A stretch of 64,000 bases of DNA from assembly GCA_016293865.1 (NCBI GenBank), contig JAEDDG010000002.1, positions 79,165 through 143,164 on the forward strand. The letters run 5' to 3'. Origin of the DNA: Oscillospiraceae bacterium (GTDB lineage: Bacteria > Bacillota > Clostridia > Oscillospirales > Oscillospiraceae). Below, one piece after another: positions 43,714 to 52,126 of this stretch; position 1 is the first letter of the stretch; each line of letters begins with the position of its first letter. A program made the translations under genes and the position numbers. The notes below the pieces were generated by a model, which did not search any database, was not told the origin of the DNA, and worked only from the letters and a program-made list of their open reading frames with translations.

Positions 43714-45747
43714 TTATTCCTCTTCCTGCAGAGCCTTTGCTTCTTCAATAATCTTCTGCTGGACAATGGCGGGTGCCTCGTCATAGCGGACAAACTTGAA
43801 GGTGAAGGAACCGCGGCCCTGGGTCATGGAGCGCAGATCGATGGCGTAGGAACCCATCTCACCCATGGGAACTTCAGCTTCAACAACCTGATTGCCGTCC
43901 GCGTCAACACTCATGCCCATGGGGCTGCCGCGGCGCTTGGACAGGTCAGACATGATATCGCCCATGTTGCTGTCCGGGATGGTTACGGTCAAAAGGCCGA
44001 TCGGCTCCAGGATGACCGGGCTTGCATTGGGCAGGCCTTCCTTGTAAGCCAGGGAAGCTGCAGTTTTGAACGCCATTTCGGAGGAGTCTACCGGGTGATA
44101 GGAACCATCGTACAGCGTTGCCTTCAGATAAACAACCGGATAGCCGGCGAGAACGCCCTTGCTGACGCAGTCGCGCAGGCCCTTTTCAACGGCCGGGAAG
44201 AAGTTCTTCGGCACGCTGCCGCCGAACACGTTCTCAGCAAAGATCATCTCTTCGCTCTCATCCTGCGGACCGAATTCAATCCACACATCGCCGAACTGAC
44301 CGTGGCCGCCGGACTGCTTCTTGTGACGGCCGTGGGCCTTGTAGGTCTTGCGGATCTTCTCACGGTACGGCACGCGGGCAGGCGTCAGTTCAACTTCCAC
44401 GCCGAACTTGTTTTTCAGCTTGGAGCACAGCACATCCAGATGAATGTCGCCTGCGCCGGAGATCACCATCTGCTTGGTTTCTGCATTATTCTCAATGGAG
44501 AAGGTCGGATCTTCTTCAGCCAGTCTCTTCAGGCCGGCAGCGACTTTGTCTTCCTGCCCCTTGACCTTGGGAGAAATCGCCATGGAATAGCACGGCGGCG
44601 CAAATTCAATACCGGCAGCCGCGGACACATCCTTGGCATCGCACAGGGTATCGCCGGTCTGTGTGGCTGCAAGCTTTGCTACGGCGCCGATGTCGCCGCA
44701 GGCCAGCTCGCTGACTTCGATGTTTTTCTTGCCCTGCATGTTATAGATCTTGCCGATTTTCTCATTGGCGCCGGTGCGTGCGTTGACAAGCACAGAATCC
44801 GCCTTGACGGTGCCGGAGATCACTTTAAACAGAGAGAACTTGCCGAACTGGTCGGAAATGGTCTTGTACACAATGGCCTTCGCTGCGCCGTCGCCCTTCA
44901 GAAGTTCGCCGTCTTCCATGGGTGCCGGGAACAGATCAACGATGGCATCCATCAGCACGGTGGTGCCGATGCCGGTCATCGCGCTGCCGCAGTAAACCGG
45001 GCAGATATCGCCGGAAGCGATGCCGCCGCCCAGAGCGCCGCGGATCTCTTCAGGAGCGAGCTCCATCGTATCCAGGAACTTCTCCATCAGTGCTTCATCA
45101 GTCATGGACACGCTGTCACACAGGTCGGTAAACAGCTCGTCGATGCGATCCTGCATGTCGGCGGGAATCGCGACTTCAGTTCTCTTGCCGCCGTTGACCT
45201 CATACGCCTTTTTCGTGATGATGTCCACGATGCCGGTGTATTTGTCGCCGGTCTTGATGGGCGCAACCAGCGGGCAGACAGATGCGCCGAATTTTTCACG
45301 CAGCTGGTCAAACGTGCGGTCAAAATCAGCGTGATCCTCGTCAATTTTGGAGATATAGAAAGCGCGGGGCTTATTGGCCTTCGTCAGATATTTCCAGGAC
45401 TTTTCAGCACCAACGTTCAGGCCGTCCTTTGCAGAAACGACAATCACACCAGTATCTGCAACACGAAGCGCCTCAACGACTTCGCCTGCAAAGTCGAAGA
45501 AACCCGGCGTGTCGATGATATTGATCTTTTTCTTGCCGTACTCGGCAAACATGGTTGCCGCAGAAATGGAAATCTTGCGTCTGATTTCCTCTGCGTCAAA
45601 GTCTCCGACAGTGTTTCCGTCAGTGACCTTGCCAAGACGATCGATTGCGCCGGCGGTATAGAGCATGCTTTCAGCAAGACTGGTCTTGCCGTTGCTGCCA
45701 TGTCCGAGCAATGCGATATTACGGATATTTTCGGTGGCGTAGCTCAT
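43714..45747 (-). CDS. Elongation factor G-like GTPase (paralogue)
   Basis: 677 residues with all five EF-G domains. G1 is G-H-G-S-N-G-K-T, G4 is S-K-I-D. Switch I reads R-R-K-I-S-I-S instead of R-G-I-T-I, and G3 is D-T-P-G-F-F-D-F: the residue after PG is Phe83 where translational EF-Gs have the catalytic His. It is therefore the divergent paralogue common in Firmicutes, not the housekeeping fusA, and no rpsL/rpsG/tuf genes adjoin. Role unknown; it may act in recycling or stress. Confidence 0.88.
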   Translation of the reverse strand: MSYATENIRNIALLGHGSNGKTSLAESMLYTAGAIDRLGKVTDGNTVGDFDAEEIRRKISISAATMFAEYGKKKINIIDTPGFFDFAGEVVEALRVADTGVIVVSAKDGLNVGAEKSWKYLTKANKPRAFYISKIDEDHADFDRTFDQLREKFGASVCPLVAPIKTGDKYTGIVDIITKKAYEVNGGKRTEVAIPADMQDRIDELFTDLCDSVSMTDEALMEKFLDTMELAPEEIRGALGGGIASGDICPVYCGSAMTGIGTTVLMDAIVDLFPAPMEDGELLKGDGAAKAIVYKTISDQFGKFSLFKVISGTVKADSVLVNARTGANEKIGKIYNMQGKKNIEVSELACGDIGAVAKLAATQTGDTLCDAKDVSAAAGIEFAPPCYSMAISPKVKGQEDKVAAGLKRLAEEDPTFSIENNAETKQMVISGAGDIHLDVLCSKLKNKFGVEVELTPARVPYREKIRKTYKAHGRHKKQSGGHGQFGDVWIEFGPQDESEEMIFAENVFGGSVPKNFFPAVEKGLRDCVSKGVLAGYPVVYLKATLYDGSYHPVDSSEMAFKTAASLAYKEGLPNASPVILEPIGLLTVTIPDSNMGDIMSDLSKRRGSPMGMSVDADGNQVVEAEVPMGEMGSYAIDLRSMTQGRGSFTFKFVRYDEAPAIVQQKIIEEAKALQEEE

Positions 45748-45849
45748 AATAAAAGTCCTTTCCTTGTTAAGTTAAACTTCCGTGTGGAATTATACACTAT
45801 CACTGTGCAAAATACAACTAAATTTTCCAGCCGCTCCTGCTTTTTTTGT

Positions 45850-48372
45850 TCATTTGCTCCCGGCAATCCGTTTGACAAGGAACATAAGCGGGAGATGGAT
45901 GGCCATCATATAGAAAAGTACATTGATTGCCGAGGCAGAAATGTACGCGCCGAGCCAGCAGAGGGCAAATACAATCAGCATTCCGATATATGCGCCGGTT
46001 ACGGAAACAACCGAGGCAAGCAGCGTCAGCGTGTGCAGCTGCCGGCCGCGCCGGATCAGATCCGCAAACGGGCCGAGTCCCTCACGGAAAATAACCGCAG
46101 CGGCGTCATAATGGTCAGCATCGCTGTCATCCGACAATCTGTAGCAGTCCTTGGAAGGTATGTATTCAATGTCACTGACTGACACTTTGAACTTCTGCCG
46201 GAGCATGGCCGGCGTGACATTGAAGTCCTTCACCGCGAAAATCATCGGCGAACGCGTCCGGATCAGCGCAATCAGCGCGTTCTGTACGGAGTTCGCAGGC
46301 GTATAATTCACGGCGAAAAGCGCCGCAAGTTCGCCGCCGATTGCAGCAAAAAGTGTATTTTTGGTGTTCACGCCGCCGGGAATCCGCACGCTCATCAGGT
46401 TCATAAAGCCCGCCGTTCCCACAAGGACCTGCTCGCCGCGGACAACTGCCCCGATGCCGCCCTCATAGCAGGCAAAATCCTCAACGCGCGTAAGTGCCAG
46501 ACCCATACCGCGCATAAACTCAGAAAACACCTTCGAAAGTCCGGATCCGGACGCCACCACAAGACTGGACGCATAGGCAATGGCCTTGTTTTCCGCCACG
46601 CCTTCCATCACACGGTAACTCTGAAGAGTCACCGTTCCGATGGGAAATACATCGTCATCAGTAATGATCGCGCCGTCGGCATCATGGATTTCGCTGGCGC
46701 CGCCCCAGCCGGCAACAACGCCGCCTGTGTTTTTTGTCTTCCTCGCCACGGTTTCAAATGGAAGCGGGAACGCCGTAAAGGCCGTAAAGGAAGCGGACAC
46801 CGCAAGCAGTGCAGAAAGCGCATACAGGAAGCCGGAAAAGCCACGGCCGCCGATCGCTGTAACTGCGGCAAAAATCAGCGCGGCAATCATCAGTAGCGGC
46901 GCAGCCACGCCGTAAATCCGCTCGCAGATATCTGCCTGCGTAATCTGCCGGTAAAAACCGCCGGTTTTCCCCGTGACCTTTTTCAGCACAGACCGGTCCT
47001 CAATGGTTCCGGAATCACGGATGATCCCATATTTCACAGCCTTTGACGATGCGGCTGAAAGTGAGTTTGCCATCGCCGTGCGGTAAAGCCGCTTGCCGCG
47101 CATGGCATAACACAGGGAAAAGGCCGGCACGATGCACATGGGGATTCCAAAGCTGCCGTCACCGTTCACAATCAGCACAATTGCGCATGCAACAGCGGCT
47201 ATGGACGATACCGCCGCCAGCGTTTCACAGCCTGGTACGCCGCGGAACAGGTCGCTGACGCCGTCAATCAGCACATCAACGGCCAGTGCCATTACAAGAA
47301 GAAGCAGTACAGCCATAATGCCTGTGAGAAGCACAAACTCTGACCCGATTCCAAACGGAAACGCGCCTTTCTTCTCATAGAAAACCGTAAACAGAAGCAT
47401 AACAAGCGTAATGAAAAACCCGGCCGCCGTCCGGATGGACAGCATCCGGACGCCTGTGGCAAACCGCCGCGCTTCGTGCAGGAGATCCGGTTCCTCCTCC
47501 GGCTCCTCCCACTCCTCCGGAAGTTCACCGTCCGGACCGCTGTCGTCGTCCCCTTCAGCATCTTCCGTATAGCGCGCACGGCCGAACAGACGCGCCAGTA
47601 TTCCCGATCCGCGGAACCCCCGCGGCTGTGCGTCTTTTCCGCCGCCGTCCGTTTCAGGCGCAAAGGCGCCGGGAACAGTGCCGTCATACGGCGCTTCATC
47701 CTCAGTCTTTTCCCGGACAGAGGGCTGGCTCCAGTGCGGCCGCCCTGCACGCCGTTCAAAGCTGGATATCCAGTCTTCTTCCCTTTCAGCAGCGCCGTGT
47801 TCATCTGCTTCGCGCCCGGCTCCAGCAGCGTTGGAAAGCTGCCCCCGCTCATCGCTGTTCACACCGGTCGCAGCTGCGCTGAAATGGCCGCTTTCTACGT
47901 CCGCTGCCCGCTTCTGCGGCTTAACAGCCTCTGCAGCAGCGCGGCCGCTCTTTGCGTGCGTTCCTGTCCCGTCCACCGGGGAGAAATGCCGCGGCGTTCC
48001 GGGATGCGCATACATAAACCTTTCAAAAAAGGCCGCATCTTCATCGGAGATTTCCCTGCTGACTGCACGTCGGCCGGAATTCTGTCCGCCGGGCTGTTCC
48101 TGCACTGCGTCATCGCCGCTGTGGCGGTTTACAAGGCGCACAAGCGTGTCAAATTCATCATCCTCTGAATCCTGTGCAGACGACAATTCGGCCGAAAGGT
48201 GACGGCCGGTTGTTTCAAAAACAATCTGTTCCGTCTTTTTATTCAGTTCATTTCTGGGCGTTTTTTTGTCCCCGTCAATGTAGGCAGTGCCCTTGAATTC
48301 CGCAAGAATCGACTCCAGGGAAAATTCGCTCTTCCCTTTCTCATGCTCGTTTCTGTCAAATTCATTGGACAT
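45850..48372 (-). CDS. Large membrane protein resembling a P-type ATPase but lacking catalytic motifs
   Basis: 840 residues: about 300 acidic, low-complexity cytosolic residues (opening with F-S-L-E-S-I-L-A-E-F-K), then membrane spans and a P-type-ATPase-like layout. After A-F-P-L-P-F-E, where transport ATPases have CPC-like residues, comes G-G-V-V-A-G-W-G-G-A-S-E-I, then D-A-D-G-A-I-I-T-D-D-D-V-F-P where D-K-T-G-T would be (near residue 560). A-D domain TGES is not seen. G-E-Q-V-L-V-G-T resembles the nucleotide domain. So it is probably not a pump. ATG 48372 follows GGCGGTGAG. It lies 31 nt after rlmB; role unknown. Confidence 0.6.
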   Translation of the reverse strand: MSNEFDRNEHEKGKSEFSLESILAEFKGTAYIDGDKKTPRNELNKKTEQIVFETTGRHLSAELSSAQDSEDDEFDTLVRLVNRHSGDDAVQEQPGGQNSGRRAVSREISDEDAAFFERFMYAHPGTPRHFSPVDGTGTHAKSGRAAAEAVKPQKRAADVESGHFSAAATGVNSDERGQLSNAAGAGREADEHGAAEREEDWISSFERRAGRPHWSQPSVREKTEDEAPYDGTVPGAFAPETDGGGKDAQPRGFRGSGILARLFGRARYTEDAEGDDDSGPDGELPEEWEEPEEEPDLLHEARRFATGVRMLSIRTAAGFFITLVMLLFTVFYEKKGAFPFGIGSEFVLLTGIMAVLLLLVMALAVDVLIDGVSDLFRGVPGCETLAAVSSIAAVACAIVLIVNGDGSFGIPMCIVPAFSLCYAMRGKRLYRTAMANSLSAASSKAVKYGIIRDSGTIEDRSVLKKVTGKTGGFYRQITQADICERIYGVAAPLLMIAALIFAAVTAIGGRGFSGFLYALSALLAVSASFTAFTAFPLPFETVARKTKNTGGVVAGWGGASEIHDADGAIITDDDVFPIGTVTLQSYRVMEGVAENKAIAYASSLVVASGSGLSKVFSEFMRGMGLALTRVEDFACYEGGIGAVVRGEQVLVGTAGFMNLMSVRIPGGVNTKNTLFAAIGGELAALFAVNYTPANSVQNALIALIRTRSPMIFAVKDFNVTPAMLRQKFKVSVSDIEYIPSKDCYRLSDDSDADHYDAAAVIFREGLGPFADLIRRGRQLHTLTLLASVVSVTGAYIGMLIVFALCWLGAYISASAINVLFYMMAIHLPLMFLVKRIAGSK

Positions 48373-48403
48373 TGTCTCACCGCCTTCCGAACACGGCCGC
48401 GTA

Positions 48404-49237
48404 TCAGTGCGACGTGCGCTGCCGTACAGCTTCGTATATGACCACTGCAGCAGATGCCGATGCATTCAGCGAAGAAATTTTGCCGCGCATCGGTATGCTG
48501 ACAAGAAAATCGCAGCTCTCCTGCACAAGCCTTGACATGCCGTCGCCCTCCGAGCCGATGACAATTGCCGCCGGGCCCGTAAAATCCGTCTGCCACAGAT
48601 CTGAGCTTCCGCCGGCAGCCGTTCCGTAAATCCAGAGACCTCTCTCCTTCAGCTCTTTCAGCGCCGCTGTAATATTTGCAACGCGCGCCACAGCCATATG
48701 CTCCACAGCGCCGGCAGACGTTTTGGCCACAATTGCCGTGACCCCGGCACTGCGGCGTTTCGGAATGATGACGCCATGTGCGCCGGCAGTCTCCGCCGTC
48801 CGGATGATCGCGCCCAGATTGTGAGGATCAGAAATCTCGTCGCAGACAATCACCAGCGGCGCCTCTCCGCGCTCTTCGGCAACAGCAAGGATTTCATCAA
48901 TCGTCGCGTATTCCTTTGCTGTTTCAATGGCAATCACACCCTGATGCGCGCCGGTTACGCTCATCATATCCAGCTTGCGCCGGTCGGTTTCCACCACAAC
49001 AGCGCCGGCCGCCCGGGCACTCGATGCAATAAACGCCAGCGCAGAGTCTGTCTCTCCCCTGGCAATATAAACCTTGTCCAGCCGGCGGCCTGCACGCAGC
49101 GCTTCCGTCACTGCATTGCGCCCTTCGATTTTGCCGTCATCAACGGCATCCCGGCTCTGACTGCCGCCGTCTGCCTGATGATAGGGATCCATATGCCGCT
49201 GGATTGGTGCACGAAAATGCCGATCGTTATTTTTCAT
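48404..49237 (-). CDS. rlmB: 23S rRNA (guanosine-2'-O)-methyltransferase, RlmB/TrmH type
   Basis: A 277-residue SpoU-family enzyme. The N-terminal substrate-binding domain starts at I-E-G-R-N-A-V-T-E-A-L. SPOUT motifs follow: D-P-H-N-L-G-A-I-I-R-T-A with the catalytic Arg, I-G-S-E-G-D-G-M-S and I-P-M-R-G-K-I-S-S-L-N-A-S. GGAG precedes the ATG. The first 35 residues are a non-conserved polar tail. The exact target nucleotide is inferred from the family. Confidence 0.9.
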   Translation of the reverse strand: MKNNDRHFRAPIQRHMDPYHQADGGSQSRDAVDDGKIEGRNAVTEALRAGRRLDKVYIARGETDSALAFIASSARAAGAVVVETDRRKLDMMSVTGAHQGVIAIETAKEYATIDEILAVAEERGEAPLVIVCDEISDPHNLGAIIRTAETAGAHGVIIPKRRSAGVTAIVAKTSAGAVEHMAVARVANITAALKELKERGLWIYGTAAGGSSDLWQTDFTGPAAIVIGSEGDGMSRLVQESCDFLVSIPMRGKISSLNASASAAVVIYEAVRQRTSH

Positions 49238-49384
49238 AGCCGCTCCAAATTCGTCAAATTCTTTTGAAATATAATAATATCATATTTACAGCTGATTGTA
49301 CAATAAATAATTTACAATATGGAAATAGACATTTCTGTTAACTTGCAGTACAATATTGCCACAATACCAGCGGAGGTAAGTATT

Positions 49385-50242
49385 TTGAAAGCATTGAATC
49401 GGGCTATTGACAAATTCTGTTACAGGCATCCGCGTTTTGGCCTTCCAAATCTGATGCTGTACATCGTCATCGGCAACGTGGCCATGTATCTGCTGAATAT
49501 GATGGATACCACGCACACCCTGACAGCGTTTTTAATGTTTGACCCGCAGCTGATCCTGCGCGGTCAGGTCTGGCGTCTGATTACATTCCTGTTCATGCCC
49601 TCGTCCGGCAACGTTTTCTTTTTTGCAATTTCACTGTATTTTTACTATTTCATCGGCCGCGCCCTGGAACAGCAATGGGGCAGCGCCAAATTCTCCTGCT
49701 ATTATCTGTTCACCACACTGCTGACCATTATTTTTGGCTTTGTTGTCTGGCTTTGCGGATCGCCGGTATTCCTCAGCGCAACGTATATGAATCTTTCCAT
49801 GTTCTTCGCGTTTGCGATTCTCTATCCGGACGCACGTGTCCTGCTTTTTTTCTTCATTCCCATCAAAATGAAGATTCTCGGACTGATCAACCTGGCATTC
49901 TATGTGTTTGAAATCATAACCACACCTTTTCCTGCAAATCTGCTTCCGGCCATTGCGATTGTCAGCTGCGCAATTTTCTGCTGGTCTGACCTGTCATACT
50001 ACCTCAGCCGCAACCGGCAGATGTACAGCCGGCAGACTTCCGCGCAGACGCTGAACTTCAAGAAAGAGGCGCAGAAGGCCAGAAAAGATCAATCTCAGCG
50101 CGGCTACCGTCACAAATGCGAGGTGTGCGGCAGAACAGATACAGAGTATCCGCAGCTTGAATTCAGATACTGTTCGCGCTGCGCCGGCTATCACTGCTTC
50201 TGCCAGGATCACATCAACTGTCATGAACATTTCACGCAATAG
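49385..50242 (+). CDS. Rhomboid-like membrane protein with C-terminal zinc ribbon, probably inactive
   Basis: 285 residues: six or so spans with rhomboid features (P-N-L-M-L-Y-I-V-I-G-N-V, Q-V-W-R-L-I-T-F-L-F-M-P, A-L-E-Q-Q-W-G), then a basic linker and a cysteine-rich tail (C-E-V-C, C-S-R-C, C-F-C). Where rhomboid proteases have G-x-S-G, this has S-A-T-Y-M-N-L-S (about residue 130), so the nucleophile site is not conserved. It may be a pseudoprotease. TTG at 49385 has GGAGGT 7 nt upstream. Confidence 0.75.
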   Translation: MKALNRAIDKFCYRHPRFGLPNLMLYIVIGNVAMYLLNMMDTTHTLTAFLMFDPQLILRGQVWRLITFLFMPSSGNVFFFAISLYFYYFIGRALEQQWGSAKFSCYYLFTTLLTIIFGFVVWLCGSPVFLSATYMNLSMFFAFAILYPDARVLLFFFIPIKMKILGLINLAFYVFEIITTPFPANLLPAIAIVSCAIFCWSDLSYYLSRNRQMYSRQTSAQTLNFKKEAQKARKDQSQRGYRHKCEVCGRTDTEYPQLEFRYCSRCAGYHCFCQDHINCHEHFTQ

Positions 50243-50261
50243 GCATAGAATATCCTGCACA

Positions 50262-50300
50262 CACGTCGGGCGCCCTGGAAGGCGCCCGATTTTGTTTTCA
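50262..50300. terminator. Terminator between the rhomboid-like gene and mnmA
   Basis: TCGGGCGCC / GGCGCCCGA with a 6-nt loop followed by TTTTGTTTT on the plus strand. Confidence 0.85.
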
Positions 50301-50332
50301 TCACACGGCAGAACCGCCGTCTGCGCCATGCG

Positions 50333-51397
50333 TTAAGCGCAAACGATCACGCCGCCCCCGATCACCACATCGCCGTCATAGAATACGGCGGACTGTCCGG
50401 CCGTTGGCGCACGCTGAGGGTCATCGAAAAGCAGCGCCGCTTCCCTGTCTCCTGTAGGCTCCAGCACCGCCGGCGCAGTCTGCTGACTGTAACGGATCTT
50501 GGCCTGTACCCGCAGCGGCCCGGTCAGCCGGTCAAACGGAATGTAATGCGTCTGTGCAACGCGTACAGTCTCTGCAAAAAGCGCGCTGCTGTCGCCCAAA
50601 ACCACCTGGTTTCGCTGCAGGTCCTTCCGCAGCACATAAAGCGGCCGGTCTGCGCTGACGCCCAGGCCGCGGCGCTGGCCTGTGGTGTAATGGATCAGTC
50701 CCCTGTGACGGCCTAAAACTCTGCCGTCTTCAGATACGAAATCACCGGGCGCGCTGTCATACGATGAGAAATCAGAAATAAAACGGGCATAATCTCCGTC
50801 CGGAATAAAGCAGATATCCTGGCTGTCCGATTTTCTGAAATTCAAAAGGCGGTGTTCTTTCGCGATGGCGCGAACCTGCGATTTTTCATATTCTCCCAGT
50901 GGGAAAACAAGCCGCGAAAGCGTCTGCTGCGGGAGATTATACAGCACATAGCTCTGATCCTTTGCCGCAGCCCGCGCTTTCAAAAGCAGCGTGCGGCCTG
51001 TTCCCGGATCTCTCTGCGTGCGCGCATAGTGGCCGGTGGCAATGATGCCGCCTCCGGTTTCGTCGGCATACTGCACGAGATACGGGAATTTAACCGTTCT
51101 GTTGCATTCCACACAGGGATTCGGCGTCTCGCCGCGGATATAACTCCCGGCGAAAAACTGCATCACCCGCTGACGAAAAACATCTGACAGGTCAAGCACC
51201 TCAAAGGGAATCTGCAGTGATTCTGCGACTGCACGTGCATCCGCAATATCCTTCTGCTGCTGCATACCGTCCTCCGTCCGGAATGCGCCGCACATACTGA
51301 ACATCACGCCGCGCGTCTCATAGCCTGCCTGCTGCAGGAGAAAAGCAGATACAGAACTGTCAACGCCGCCGCTCATCGCGATAACCGCACTGTTCAT
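50333..51397 (-). CDS. mnmA: tRNA-specific 2-thiouridylase MnmA
   Basis: A 354-residue enzyme thiolating U34 of Lys/Glu/Gln tRNAs. P-loop M-S-G-G-V-D-S-S, first catalytic Cys in T-P-N-P-C-V-E-C-N, second in S-Q-D-I-C-F. It overlaps the stop of tcdA by four bases (ATGA). Both are tRNA-modification genes. No cysteine desulfurase is beside them. Confidence 0.96.
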   Translation of the reverse strand: MNSAVIAMSGGVDSSVSAFLLQQAGYETRGVMFSMCGAFRTEDGMQQQKDIADARAVAESLQIPFEVLDLSDVFRQRVMQFFAGSYIRGETPNPCVECNRTVKFPYLVQYADETGGGIIATGHYARTQRDPGTGRTLLLKARAAAKDQSYVLYNLPQQTLSRLVFPLGEYEKSQVRAIAKEHRLLNFRKSDSQDICFIPDGDYARFISDFSSYDSAPGDFVSEDGRVLGRHRGLIHYTTGQRRGLGVSADRPLYVLRKDLQRNQVVLGDSSALFAETVRVAQTHYIPFDRLTGPLRVQAKIRYSQQTAPAVLEPTGDREAALLFDDPQRAPTAGQSAVFYDGDVVIGGGVIVCA

Positions 51398-52119
51398 TCT
51401 TCAACCCCCGACAGCTTTCTGATCACGTATCCGGCCAGAAGATACCCGGCCACCGGCGGCACGAAGGAAACGCTGCCCGGTGCGCGCTTTCCCGTCCCGC
51501 CGTCTTCATTTTCAAACAAAGGCTTTTTCGGCTCCTCCGGCGACCAGACCACGGGCAGACGGCGGATCCCCAGTTTTTTCAGCTCCCGGCGCATTACGCG
51601 GGCCAGCGGGCAGCCGCTGGTCTTGTAGATGTCATCCATGCGCAGCTGTGCAGGATCCAGCTTATTCCCTGTACCCATGCTGGCCACAAGCGGCGTCCCG
51701 CATGCGCAGCAGCGCACGGCCAGCAGCAGCTTCGCCGGCACCGTATCAATCGCATCAATCACAAAATCATACGCTGAAAAATCAAACTGATCTGCAGTTT
51801 CCGCAGAAAAAAACAGGTCATACGGGACTGTACGGATCTGCAGATCAATCTCCCGGATGCGCTCGGCGGCAGCATCCGTTTTCTTTTTGCCCACATTGGA
51901 GCGCAGCGCGAGAATCTGCCTGTTCAGGTTCGACTCGCTGACCGTGTCATGGTCCACAACGCCGATTGTTCCGACACCGGCGCGCGCGAGCGCTTCGATT
52001 GCAGCGCCGCCCACTCCGCCTGCGCCGAACACCAGAACCGACGCTGCCCGCAGCCGCGCCACGCCCTGCACGCCCAGAAGCATGGCCGTGCGCGAATCTC
52101 TCTGTGCAATACTCTCCAT
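51394..52119 (-). CDS. tcdA: tRNA threonylcarbamoyladenosine dehydratase (TcdA, ThiF/E1-like)
   Basis: A 241-residue E1-like ATPase that cyclises t6A to ct6A in tRNA. Nucleotide-binding G-A-G-G-V-G-G, V-D-H-D-T-V-S-E-S-N-L-N-R-Q and A-I-D-T-V. The G-N-K-L-D-P segment and the lack of a C-terminal ubiquitin-like partner domain favour TcdA over ThiF or MoeB. It is translationally coupled to mnmA; GAGGG precedes the ATG. Confidence 0.88.
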   Translation of the reverse strand: MESIAQRDSRTAMLLGVQGVARLRAASVLVFGAGGVGGAAIEALARAGVGTIGVVDHDTVSESNLNRQILALRSNVGKKKTDAAAERIREIDLQIRTVPYDLFFSAETADQFDFSAYDFVIDAIDTVPAKLLLAVRCCACGTPLVASMGTGNKLDPAQLRMDDIYKTSGCPLARVMRRELKKLGIRRLPVVWSPEEPKKPLFENEDGGTGKRAPGSVSFVPPVAGYLLAGYVIRKLSGVEE

Positions 52120-52126
52120 TGTACCC

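Noticed and set aside
44095-46182. A 695-codon open frame on the plus strand across the EF-G gene
   Set aside because: It is the antisense frame of a GC-rich, codon-biased gene; no domain pattern, and it crosses two real genes and their spacer.
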